Assembly: GCF_017654505.1 (NCBI RefSeq)
Contig: NW_024472122.1
Location: forward strand, 124,001-188,000
Source of the DNA: Polyodon spathula
Lineage: Eukaryota > Chordata > Actinopteri > Acipenseriformes > Polyodontidae
Direction: 5' to 3'
DNA: 64,000 bases
The notes under the pieces: model-generated
Databases searched by the model: none
Told to the model about the DNA's origin: nothing
Seen by the model: only the letters and a program-made list of their open reading frames with translations
Position numbers and translations under genes: made by a program
Shown: positions 45,022 to 57,000 of the stretch, piece by piece
Position numbering within the stretch: position 1 is the first letter of the stretch
How the letters are laid out: each line of letters begins with the position of its first letter

Positions 45022-46376
45022 ATGGCTTGCTTTGAGGAATTATACAACGGCTGCCGATGCGCCAGTAATGGGGAGCAGCAGCCAAATGCCATCCTTTACA
45101 ACATCCTGAGCCAGAAGGAGAATCGCAAGAGCAACAGCAACTACCACAGCTACAGCGTATCGCAGCGCAACTGCCACTGCGAGGTCCGGAGGTCAGTCTG
45201 CCTGAAGACCCCCGTCCAGACCTGTCAAGTGGCCTCTGACGTCCTGGTGAGGACCGTCAGCTTCATGAAGAACCTCCCCTCTTTCCAGCAGCTCCCCGGC
45301 AAGGACCAGCTGTCCCTGCTCCAGAGCGGCTGGGCCCCCCTCTTCATCCTGGGCCTGGCCCAGGAAGGGGTGAGCTTCGAGGTGACCGACTCGCCAGCCC
45401 CCAGCATGCTGAAGAGGATCCTCCTCAACGGGCAGAGGGAGGATTCGGACAGGGCGCACCCCACGCTGGCTGGAGTGCAGAGACTCAAATCCTGCCTTAA
45501 TAAGTTCTGGAGCCTGGATCTCAGTCCTAAAGAATACGCATATCTGAAAGGAGCCATGCTCTTCAATCCTGGTGAGCAGTGGGTTATTTCTTTACAAGCT
45601 ATCTGCAGCTCAACTGGAATTCAAACATAACCAGCTTTGAATTGTATGCAGTGTATATTTACAATATATTCAAAGCGAGTTCCCCAGCTTATTAATAATT
45701 AAGAAGATGATTTCCCAAACCTGAAGTAAAGATTAAGTTTGTGGCTTTTAAACTGAATCAATTTAATTTAAAGGTATATTTACAAAAAACAAATCTAACA
45801 ACAGTATGAAGAACTAGTTGGCAGTGTTACAATGACCCCACTAAATGTATGTAAAGTACAGTGAGGTCCATTTTACTGCCACATGCATAATATTATAATC
45901 CCAGTGAATCATAAACAACTATATGCATGCCTGCCTGAATGTTTCTATTGTCAAACTTGTAGAGAACAACAACCACTGAAGGGTGTTTTTCAAAATGATC
46001 AACAGGCTGTTTTTATATAAAGGACCTAGATAAAGACCGCATATTTATAAATACACACCAGTTGGCCCCTTGCTTCCAGCTGATCGCTGTGCTATGCTAA
46101 ACGCCTCTTGTGTTTGCCCCTGTGTTCCCCGCAGACGTCCCTGGGCTCCGGAGCTCGTTGTTTATCGAGAGCCTGCAGCAGGAAGCCCAGCGAGCCCTTC
46201 GCGAGATCCTGGTGCCTCTTCACCCCGAAGACAGGGGGCGCTTTGCTCGCATCCTGCTTACCGCCTCCACCCTGAAGACTATCCCTCCAGCCCTCATCAC
46301 CGAGCTGTTTTTCAGACCCGTCATCGGCCAGGCGGACTTACTTGAGCTGCTGGCGGAAATGCTCCTCGCTAAATAA
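45022..46376 (+). CDS. nr0b2: Small heterodimer partner, SHP (NR0B2)
   Basis: Atypical nuclear receptor without a DNA-binding domain; it binds other receptors (LRH-1, HNF4, FXR partners) and represses transcription, notably in bile acid control. Two exons, 45022-45571 and 46135-46376, give 263 aa, near the mammalian 257, and the single intron after ...AMLFNP is the family arrangement. The N-terminus has an LxxLL-like NR box (AILYNILSQ, about residues 23-31). The ligand-binding-like domain follows from about residue 70 with KNLPSFQQLPGKDQLSLLQS, GWAPLFILGLAQEGVSFEV, FWSLDLSPKEYAYLKGAMLF, then TASTLKTIPPALITELFFRP. It ends LLELLAEMLLAK, corresponding to the AF-2 helix. Exon 1 is GC-rich. It lies head-to-head with nudc. 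An AATAAA poly(A) signal lies at 46686-46691. Confidence 0.97.
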
Positions 46377-46685
46377 ACGAACAGAACTGGGGTGTGGGCG
46401 ATGCACGGAGTGTGTTTACCGTCCGCGTTATCGCTATCACTGGCGGTGCTGGGCACAGCCTGTCAGCCTGCTTCGGAGTCGGGCTTCAAAGCAGCTGGAG
46501 TCTGGAGTCGACTCCAGTGTGTGTGAAGGACAGGGGCACGGCAGGAAAACCAGGACAGAAACTCTGAAAGATAGACTGGGTGGACTCGGATAACCGAGTC
46601 CTGTGGATAACCAGTACATAACCAAGACAGTATGTCATATTGTCCGCTCTTATGAAAGTGTCCCTGTGCGAGTTCATGTGTAAAA

Positions 46686-46691
46686 AATAAA
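46686..46691 (+). terminator. Poly(A) signal of nr0b2
   Basis: AATAAA 310 bases after the stop codon, the first canonical hexamer downstream apart from one overlapping the stop itself (gctaaataaacg). Confidence 0.55.
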
Positions 46692-49600
46692 ACACATTAC
46701 ATATTTACTGTATGCTATGCTGTATACAAGGCACACTGTTCAATGCAGGCTGTATTCATATATATATATTGGGCAATATCCACAACAGTTGGATAAGATG
46801 GCAAGTTCGTTTGTTAGTGCTGACTGTTAGAAATGACTTTTGCCGAGTTATGTTAGTATTTGTGTTGCTGTACAAAAATGTGTCTGTGTGTGTCTTTAAA
46901 TTATATTTTAAATATATACGAGATGCTTTGAAAAGCCTTTATTTTTCATTAAAAAAAGACTAAACGAGAAAAATCCTGTGTGTGTGTCGGCCTGATACGC
47001 CCAATAACAAAAGCGCTTCACCTGATATCCGCAAAAATGAAAGTGTGATATAAATGGAGGGATGCACAAACTGACAGACAGGCCCCAATCTCTCTAAAAT
47101 CTGGCACTATCAAAGGTTAATACCAAGTTCCATCACAATTTAATAAGCGGGTTTTATGAACTTAGTAAAAATCATAAAAACTGATGAAGCCATGAACTAC
47201 CATTAAAGAATAGAAAAGGGTTGTTTTTTTATTTTTTCAAACATTTTGAGTGCGCACGGTTTTGATAACTATGGTAGGAAAAATAAAAATGAACAAGTCT
47301 GTAATATACCTGTGATAATGTCTAGCTGTTTTTCTTAATGAAGGGTAAGAGAAAACAAGAAGAGTTCAACCCCAGGATGCTGATGTAAAGTGGGCAGGTC
47401 ACACGTTGTTTTCTGGTTGATCAGGGGGCCAATCCCTTGTCAGAGGTTGTGCAAATAGATTACACCACTTGTTTTGTTTTTAAACGTGATGAAAAAAGCT
47501 AGAAATAAGCAAGCTTAGCAATCGTGGCTCTAAATACAAAAATTGTAGCAGCAGATCATTGCACAATGTAAAAGTTTCCCATAGCAAATGTATTAAAGGA
47601 AAGTGAAAGCATGGTAAGGCATAGCAAGCATTGCAAATTACAGCATATTAATAAACATGACAAACCAGGGAAAACAACGTTAAATGCATATAATAACCAT
47701 GTGAAAACTGGTAAACGCGTATAAGGATACAGTCTGCTGTAACACTAACATTTGATACACTTAATGCAATGGAAATATCTTTACTTTTTTACAAAAAGGA
47801 TCAGCGATAACGACAGTATCGTTGCTATAAAGCTGCTACACCACATTAACGAAGGGCTCTTTCAAGTAATAACCTTAAAACCACAACCCCAAATCATAAC
47901 TAACTTCTTATAAACCCTGGAAAGCAATAAACGCAAATCAATGACCCATCTTACTATTTAAGCAGGAGCAACTTGAATTCCCCATTGCTTCTTAGCTTGC
48001 AGAACCTGTATCTCACAATAGCACACAGCGTTGACTGCTGCTCATTACTGGAGATGGGGGTGACTGGCTCCTTTAGCAACCCACTGAAGAGCTTTCTGTA
48101 GCTTGTTTGTCTGAACTACTGGAGGTTCTCCAGTCATGAAGAAGACCTTGGGCTGACAGGTAGCTGTGGGTGAAAGGCAGTTTGTCTAGGCCTTGCCCTG
48201 CTGAGTGACTTACCTGCATGAACTCATGTTACAGACCTGAAAAACAAGGCAGATTACTTCCTTCAGCCCTCACTGAGCAAACACAGCACAGGGACAAGCT
48301 AACGGCAGGGTAGGACGGTGCCAGCCGCACACCTGGGAGTAACAATTTAATTGGTGCAATAAATCACATATTAGTTATGAGCTAATGGGTGTGGAAACTG
48401 TTACAGCACTGGTATGGCATTGAACTGCATCATCATTTGATGTCCCTTCTACACTCAATAAGAGAGTGGGCAAAAGTATCACCCTAACAAGTAAACTACT
48501 CTTGATTAAATGGGAAGGACGGCGCCTTTCAGCAAATAACACAAACTGGGATTGCTCTGCGCAATTATTTATTGCTGTCCTTATGAACGGTTACCCTGGT
48601 AAATGGTGTGCACAATGCATTGTGCAGTTTTCCCATGCTTTTGTTGAAGTGTGCCTCTGTCATAGTTTGCCATGCTTTTTAACATGCTTGACCGCACCTC
48701 TCTGAGCTTTCCAATACTTAACAATTCTCTATTACACTTTGCTTTGCTTTTATTGATGTGAAGTTTTATAAGGATGCATACAATGACTCACTCATGTTTC
48801 TCACAGTTGATTTTTGTGCTGCTGTTGTTTGGGATAAGGATGGCTATATCCAGTGTAATTGTCAGGTTAGTTTCAGGAAGGAGTCTCAGTAACAGGTCTG
48901 AGTCGTCCTGCTGGTTTATGCTATTGTTTCCACTCTGTCTGAAGAAAGCATTAGCTGAAATGTTGGTCTACTTTGCTTCTTTTGTATTGTAGTTTAATCT
49001 ATATAATATGATCTAGGTGGATTTAGTTAAATCTGAAACCTAATTATACACTGATTGAAGTATTTCAGATAGAACAGCAGATCCTTGGATAAGGATCAGA
49101 CAGGAAATATCTTGACAGGAACCATCCTTGCAGCCAGCACCATATATCAATTAGATTTTGAACTAAGAAGGTAACACATTCATTTGAACCTTCAATCAGG
49201 GGTAGCTACCACAGTAATCAAGCCAAGTACATTTCACCCCACCTCAGTCCCCTGCAGTCAGGGCTATGCTTGGAGTTGACCTCCTTGTGTTGTTGAATGT
49301 TGAACTGCCTGCACCAGCTATGAGACATTTCAAATTTGTGCCCTGAAATGTGAGGCGGGGCACCAAAACCAAGCTAGTCATAATGCAAGCTTACTGTATA
49401 TCTCCAATAAAAATATTGCTTTTAAATTGCAAGAGTTTCTTTCCTAACTAAATTCTGGATGTAAATTAAAGTGGGGCTGTGCGATTTCACGTTAAAAAAA
49501 AGATCAATATATTTTCCTGTGTAGGCTTTGTTATTACAATGATTTTTTTTTTTTTTTTTTTTCATTTTGTAGGAAAGCAGTTCTCAATAGATGGCATTCA

Positions 49601-50009
49601 GTCAAGCACTCAGTCAGCGATTCCCTGAAAACAACGAGCTACTGGTATTTAAAAATCTAAAAAGCAGAATATAATTACCCAGCCTGACCTAAAACCGTGA
49701 TGCCCATTCCAAGCTTCATCACTTTCAAACAAGCTGTTCCCAAGATACAGCCTTCGGCAGCTCACCCAAAACAGCCTGCATTCACAGCGTGGATCCCGAA
49801 GGATTGTTTTAACAATTAAATACAATGTTTAGCATGTGGAAATCACCTCTACATAAAGACCTTAATGGATGATAATTATAACATTAATAATAATAATAAT
49901 AATCTAATGATGTTTTTACACAGATAACAGTTTTGCTTATTGATTGGCGTCCTCTAGTGGGAAAACATGTAATTACAGTAACTTTAAACAAGTCACACAG
50001 GCCTTGTGG

Positions 50010-50010
<1 letters not shown>

Positions 50011-50066
<56 letters not shown>
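50011..50066. repeat. (ATT)n microsatellite
   Basis: About 18 trinucleotide units with one interruption at 50040. Confidence 0.95.
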
Positions 50067-51603
50067 AAGCTATTTAAAATTAAGGTAAACTGAAAAAAAA
50101 ACTGTGATATAATACAAAGTTTCTTAAGCACTCTTGGGATGTTCGGTTCTTAGCATTATATTGTAATTTTCCACTTTTAAAAAATTACTGTCCAGTATTC
50201 CCTATTGAGCGCTATAAACAGTTGAAACTCATTGAAGAGCACAGTACACTTAACAGTCCTGAGCTGTTATTAGATTCTTCAAGGCGTTGATGCAATTATT
50301 ACAATACTCATGAAGCAATGTAGATATTTCAAAGCCCTAATTATGCGCGTTACTGTTTCATAGTGAGTTACAGGTGTGTCATTAAGGGTTTACATAGCTT
50401 TGTTTTTTGTATGTCCAATCCTTTTCTGACACGTTATTATAAAGCTAATGCTTTACTGTAACTTGTTGATTTTGTATATTCGTGTTCGGATATACAGGAC
50501 TGACACCCAACTTTAACGCAGAGCGCTGAGCTGCGTGCTGGTCTGTTGGGCCCGTATTTACACATCACATGGTTAATTAACTATTAACAGGTCCAAATGC
50601 TTGTGAGGGTGCAGCTTTGAAACCAGAACCTTTCACTGCGTTTACAGTGACCTTTTTACTCGTGAAAACCAAATACGTCTTCAAAGAAAGAAGCCAAACA
50701 AAATATAAACAGAACACTCCTTTCTATGGGACACTTCAAATACGGGACGATAAACAAAATTTATAGTACCCCCCCCCCCAAAGAGTTCTTAACAGCATTT
50801 ACATGCTTCAGTTACCGCTTGCTGAAAATGTTTAAAACGTTTTTTTTTTCGTTGTTTGTTTTATTAATGCTCCATAAATCTCAAGAAAATGAAAGGGGCT
50901 CTCCTGGCAGGATTTGTAGGCGGTTTACAGTCTTGGAAATGATCGTTGCGAGAGAGGGGCCCAGGACGGGGTGTTCAGGTCATGATTGAGGTGGGCTATC
51001 TTTGCACAGGTGTGTAGGGGAGCGCTCCACCCAGAATCTCACTGGCGAGAATATCAAACAGAAACTTGCAGTGAAAGATGTTTTTTTTATTATTATTATT
51101 ATTATTATTTAAAGTTTTGACATTTTTATGTTTATTGTTTGTGTTTTTATGTACAGCGCTTTGTGATGACTTGTCAGGAAAGGCAAAAAAATATTATTAT
51201 TATTGCAAAAGTCATCACCAGAATGCAATACAAATTTAGAAATAATTGAGGACTGGTTGAAACTGAACCCTTCACCACAGCTGGTCCTAGGGTCCCAGTC
51301 CACTTATCACTCAGTTGAAACCAGACGTGTTTAACTTGAGAGTGGATTAAAACTCCAGCCCTGAGAGGCTAGCTAGAGAGGACTTGCCTCTTTGTTAGCG
51401 AGCTGTGACAGGCCCCTGGTTTGAAAGCTGACCAGCCGTTCCGCTATCCTGCGCTGCAGGTTTGAGAGCGGTCCACCCCCTTGCACAAGCTCAGCCCAGC
51501 AATTCCCCATTATAACTATTAACGTTTTGATATTTTACCGTATTGTTGACGATTAATCAGGTTTACAAGCGGGGTGATCGTAAATTTACAATACCATCGG
51601 GAG

Positions 51604-51630
51604 ACACACACACACACACACACACACACA
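51604..51630. repeat. (AC)n microsatellite
   Basis: About 13 AC units, seen directly. Confidence 0.95.
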
Positions 51631-53163
51631 GTCACACTGCAGAGCAGTGTAGTGCAACTGGAAGAGATGTTTTTAAAAATCAAACACAACCAGGGTGAGA
51701 AACTCTGAAATCTCACAAGAGTTTAAGCAGGAAACGTAAACAATTACTCATGGTGGTAACCCGCACATTATAGGCTGGCGTTAAAACTTCTTTCATTGTT
51801 CGCAGTTCAGACCCTGAGTCAGAGCTATCAATAGGGTTTTGCAAGCTCGTGTTTCAAAACGGGATCGTCTGGTTTCTGAAACAATCGGATCATTTATAAA
51901 AGCAGGGTCTTTCAGAGCGCTTCAACGCGCTATTCTATTGAAAAGTGGAGCTCTTCAGAGCGCTGTTTTTTTGTTTGTTTAATTAACTACTTAGTAGAAC
52001 AAGCTATCAAAGTGTTTAAATACCCCGTTGAATTAAAGAGGTTTAATGAAGCGCTTGGGATAATAAAACAGCCCGATTACTTTCTTTTGACTCAGACCCA
52101 CGAATGCTTTGCTGTGCAGTGTAACGCAACGTGCCAGAGGGGTGCAAAGAACAATGCAGGCGAAATGACTCACTTCGTTTCTGTTCGTGCAGCTCTCCAA
52201 ACCAGCCCTACAACATCTGCAACACTGCTCCAGGACAAAACCGAGCAGCTTTCACCGCGGAGGCGAGCTCTGAACATTCTTGGACTGCTTACACAATCCT
52301 ATTTGAAAACCATCTGGGAGCAGGAATACAGAATATTATGTTTGCAAGACAAAAAATATTATGCTTGATTGCTAAAATGCATACGTGACAGATAAGAGGT
52401 ATGGTTAGGGGGAACACTTCTAGAACATACTGTTTGGATGAATAGACGATGATGTTGAATTTCTAAACACAAATAAAACCTGCACTTCTTTTGTGACTCA
52501 CTACTAAGCAGCTGCTGGTTTTTTATGGCAAAGACAGATAGAAAAAAAGGAAACTGTGGTCAAATTGCGCCCCCCCCCCCCAAAAAAAAAAATCCCCAAA
52601 AACACATAACCTAAATGAAGTAATTTGTTGACAGTTAATTTTCACTTCGATACAGTGCATGTTCAAGTGCTTTGCCTGGCACTCGGGAGGAACACATAGA
52701 CCACGTTGTGCAGGTTCTCTTACACACACACACGCGTAATACAGGTCTGATCAACTATGTGTATAATCGAGAGCTGCAACAACGGAGTTAACAGCAATGC
52801 AACATGAATTGCATTTACAGCAGGCATCTGATGACCAGCCTCTTACAATGAATCAGACACGAAGAGCCTCGCCATCACGTGACTGTCTGCTGATCTAGAC
52901 TGCTTAAACAGAACAGCTCCTGAACGCAGAGAAATAAAAATAATAATATACAGCTACTTACTCTTCAAATATGCGATTTCACTTTTTTAAATGTTTGTAT
53001 GTATAGGAATTGTTTGGAATTAGTTTATTGTTATTTTAGTGAGTCTGGTTTAGATAGGTCTCTCTTTGTATTAGTTCCACACTATTGAGATGTACCTGTG
53101 CTAGCCCTGTGGGCACAGCGTTAATAAACTAAACTAACCTAGGAATAACACCATGAAAGGGGG

Positions 53164-53184
53164 AAAAAAAAAAAAAAAAAAAAA
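53164..53184. repeat. Poly-A run of 21
   Basis: Twenty-one A immediately beyond the likely 3' end of kdf1. Confidence 0.9.
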
Positions 53185-53209
53185 CACAACCCACATGCAT
53201 TTCAAAATT

Positions 53210-53215
53210 TTTATT
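53210..53215 (-). terminator. Candidate poly(A) signal of kdf1
   Basis: TTTATT on the plus strand gives AATAAA on the minus strand, 880 bases past the kdf1 stop codon. It defines a 3' UTR of about 54097-53190. Plus-strand open frames in that interval (for example 53647-53916) are then antisense to a UTR. Confidence 0.45.
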
Positions 53216-54097
53216 GTTTACCCTTTCTTGACAATACAAAAACTATCCTTAACTCAAATGTCTTCTCCAAAATATATACAAACGTCCTCTTATTTATATA
53301 CAGCTATTTTATACAGCTAGGCACAGAAAGGCAGCATGCTACAGGTAGATCACTGTCCCGCAGACAGCAAGGAACATACCCAGTGATCACGCACAGCTAC
53401 AAACTGGTAAGAAAAACACACAACGCTAAACTTTGTACTGTACTGCCACATTTACAACTCCTATTTTGCAGATGAACAATTGGAACAAATCTACCTTTCT
53501 ACACAATACGACTATAAACACATATTGCACTATATAATTTATTACATTTCAGAATCCTGCTGTTTTAAGCTATTTTTTTTTTTTAGAGAAACAAAGCTAC
53601 AAAAATATTCCCCAAAGTACATTTTTCACCCTTCTACTAAGATGATATGTTCAAAACACTTCCAAAAAAACTGAAGGCAGAGAAACAAGACATCGCAGAT
53701 CCAAAAATCCATGAAATGCTCACAGGCCTGTTCTCAGATGTCCCTGGACAGGAGTGCCATACACATCGCTCGGTGCTTGAAGAGATCATTCCAGACGAGA
53801 TCCTGTCACATACAAATCTATTTTATAATCTGCAGTTCTGTCAGTGGCAATTTGCTGTTACCCATCAACAGGCAATTCACTTGTTTAACAAAACAGCAAG
53901 CTTTAAAAAGCAGTAGTACATCTCCAATAAGATATGGGGGGAGAAATACGCCCCCACGCATTCTGGTGTTGAGACAACAATGCGGAGACAGAGTGGGTTC
54001 ACAGTAAGAGAGATGCTGCAGGCTCTCAGTCTGCAGAGTCTGGCAGACAGGCTCTCTCTTATAACTGCTGGACTGCAGTCCGGGTACAGGACAGCCT

Positions 54098-57000
54098 TCA
54101 GGACACCGATGTCCTCAGGAGGGTTTTGAGCAATGGAGCCCCTGATGAGTTGGTTTCAGTTTCTGGGAGAGAGCTGTAGTTCGCTGTTGGAGACCCTGAA
54201 ACTATAAAACAGAACAGGAGTTACACAACAAAACAGAGCTCATCATAACTCACAAATTCTGTCAAGAAATAGATTTATACTTTGTATAATATTTTTCAGG
54301 TGGTCCGTGGAACCCTACAGTCAGGGATAGAAATACTACTCCTAAAGCATAGCAGTTTAATCCATTCTGGGTTTTACTAGGAGCTTGTTAGTCACAGTGT
54401 ATGGGTAACAAGCTCAGGTGTGTCTTATTAAACTTTAATCCAGGAACAGATCAGACTACTATGCAATGAGTCTTATTTCGATCTCTGCTTGTGCAAAAAA
54501 AAAGGTGGTTTAACATTTCAAAGCCAGTAGTGATTTAAAAGAACTTAAGTCTACAATAAGAGCTTTTAATTAGTAAGCCTGTTGAAAAGTACAGATTCTT
54601 ACCTTTTGATAACATATCATGAAAAGCTGGTGAGCTATCCTACCATATCTGCATCCTCTCTCTCACCCTTAACCTCAAACTGCGTTCCAAATGCCACAAT
54701 TTGGATTACAAGACCTACTGAAAAGCCCTTAAGAGTTGAGTTTCTGTATTGAAGGAAATACAGAAATGAATGACACTGTGTGTGCCGATAGCTGTACTCT
54801 TAATTGCCCTGAAGTATTTATCAGCACTACAGCAGTAAAAATGTCAGCACACCTGATGAGAGGAAAATTCCAATCCGGAATTTAATTGCCATCGATTTGG
54901 TGTGCCACTGTAAAGGTGAGGGAAGGACAGCTTTTCTTGCTTTGAAATCAACACAATGAACAGATTTATCTAATACCTGCCGATAAATACTTCTTGCAGG
55001 CAATTATGAGCAGGTGTGTCAGCACACACCTATTAATGACACAATGCAAAGAAAAAATGGCAAGGGGTTTCAACAGAACTATTCATCATATCAAACTGGC
55101 AACACCAGATGCTTAAGGTCAAGAGGTCAATACTAAAGTCAATGGGATGATATATATATTTTTTTTATTACAGGCTGTGTTAAATATTAATCTATCATAA
55201 CTTGCATTAGTGATAAGACCAGTCTTATAAAATGGCAATGAAAAGGGTAAACAAAACACAGTAGTTTTATATCGGATACAAGCCACTGTTCTTCTCTGCC
55301 TATATTTCTTTACAGAGCTTGGAAGTCTATAGCTGCACTGATTAACAGTGCCAAGCCTTGCAATTGCTCTTTCAAACTGCGATGCACCTCTTATTAGTCA
55401 GATCCTCCTACAGATGTAATTGCTCATCAATGAGAGGTTCAAGGCAATCCATCAGCTCAATCTTATGGCTTTTTTTTTTTTTAATGCCTACTACTTCCTT
55501 CTGCGCTTTACAGTAAATGGTTGCAGGGAATTTCCTATTTCAAACTTCGCAGGAATTGTAAACAAGATCCACATGTATAAAGGTGTGCATGTTTACTCAG
55601 GAGGGAGATTCCATGTCAGAATCTGGGATGGATGATCACAGCCTCAGAGTAAAAGCAATAAATCTTATTTGTTGGATCGCTGCAGTGACCAAACGAAAGC
55701 ACGAAGAAGCTCTTCATGAAGTGTCTGCTATGATAACGTGGCGTCACCGTACTGTGCAAGTAAAGCAACGTGCACCCACAGAACTAGATCAGAAGAGAAA
55801 CACGGAGGAGCAAAAGTGTATAGAACACAGAAAGAATATCCACAGAGACTAATCAGCAAAGGCACATTTTCAAATTAAAAAAAGGGACAAGACTAGCAAG
55901 AAGTGACCCAAATCTTTATAAGAAAAATAAGGAGATATCTAAAGACTCCTGATCTTTGTCTAAAATGTGTCTATTGTAGATATATGCTCATTGTTACTTG
56001 GTTTATGTTCTTGCAGTTTCATTTTTAAATTTAACCACGTTCCGTGGATATTAAATTTGAAGGTTTTGTAGCAATAGCCGGGACAAATGCTTATTTTGCT
56101 GTGACTTTCTGGGTCTAACTGTCTATACATCAACACATACAGGACCCCCAAACACAGGCTAAAAGCACCTGGAACCTGCATGCTTAAAGTACTTGCAATG
56201 AAATAATTCAAACTCTCTTACCTGTGGTGCACTGTCATTCTCTACATGTAGGTGTCATGTGCAGTTTTGAAAGAAACACGCTATAGCAAGCATGCATTTT
56301 CATTTTAATATATATGCTAGCATGCTAGGTTTTAAAAAAGAAGCTGTTTAAATGCCTTACTTTCAGGAAGTCTGATTTCCTAGTTCGCATCAAATCCGGT
56401 GTGTCTTTGCAAAGCATGTCACTGGCTGTAAAGCAGTGTGGTCAGTAAATAGGAGAAGCAGCTGGTTTGTTAATGATAGTACCAAGCTCATTGAAGGGGG
56501 GACAAATTCACTCCGAACGCAGAAGTGCAAGACTCCCTGAAAACTCAAATTCAGCTTTTCTTTAACCCAACCTACATGAAAACACATGCCAGCTGTAACA
56601 TACATTTCCAAACAGAGCAGATTTAGCACAATCACTAATGTAGCTGGACCTAAACTCACAGCTTACAACTCACACACGAGTCAGCTAGCTCAAAATCTAT
56701 TGAATTCATCCAAAAAAGGATCGGATTATCTTTTCAACGGAACCAAGTTATGTAGTAATCAAGGCAAAACATGCAGGACCACTAGCCATCTGCCCCAAGA
56801 CATGTTTGAGAGTATTGCAATTATCAATTTTAAAAAGGGAACAAACAAAAAAGGGTTTTAACACTAAGTCTATTGTAAAATACAGAGATAAAAAGCATTG
56901 CTTGATCATGTACTGTCCTGTTCAAAGTAAACTTTAGGATGTACATCTGTATCTTACCTTGTGTGCTCTGGAACCTCATGTTCCGCGCAATTTTGTCCGA

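Larger units (their letters stand above)
46720..53190. other. Intergenic DNA between nr0b2 and kdf1 (convergent)
   Basis: No coding exon recognised in about 6.5 kb. It contains several A/T-rich microsatellites (49543-49562 poly-T, 50011-50066 ATT, 51088-51110 ATT, 51604-51630 AC, 52570-52581 poly-C). A 118-codon open frame at 52012-52368 has no recognisable similarity or splice context and is treated as chance. Confidence 0.5.

Noticed and set aside
52012..52368. 118-codon plus-strand frame in the nr0b2-kdf1 interval
   Set aside because: No recognised domain, no start context or splice partner; a second overlapping frame is equally open.
53647..53916. 89-codon plus-strand frame with a protein-like look
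   Set aside because: It lies antisense to the kdf1 3' UTR and overlaps another open frame; no family resemblance.
55420..55852. Overlapping plus-strand frames in the kdf1 last intron, one Lys/Glu/His-rich
   Set aside because: Within an intron on the opposite strand, no similarity recognised, no splice evidence.
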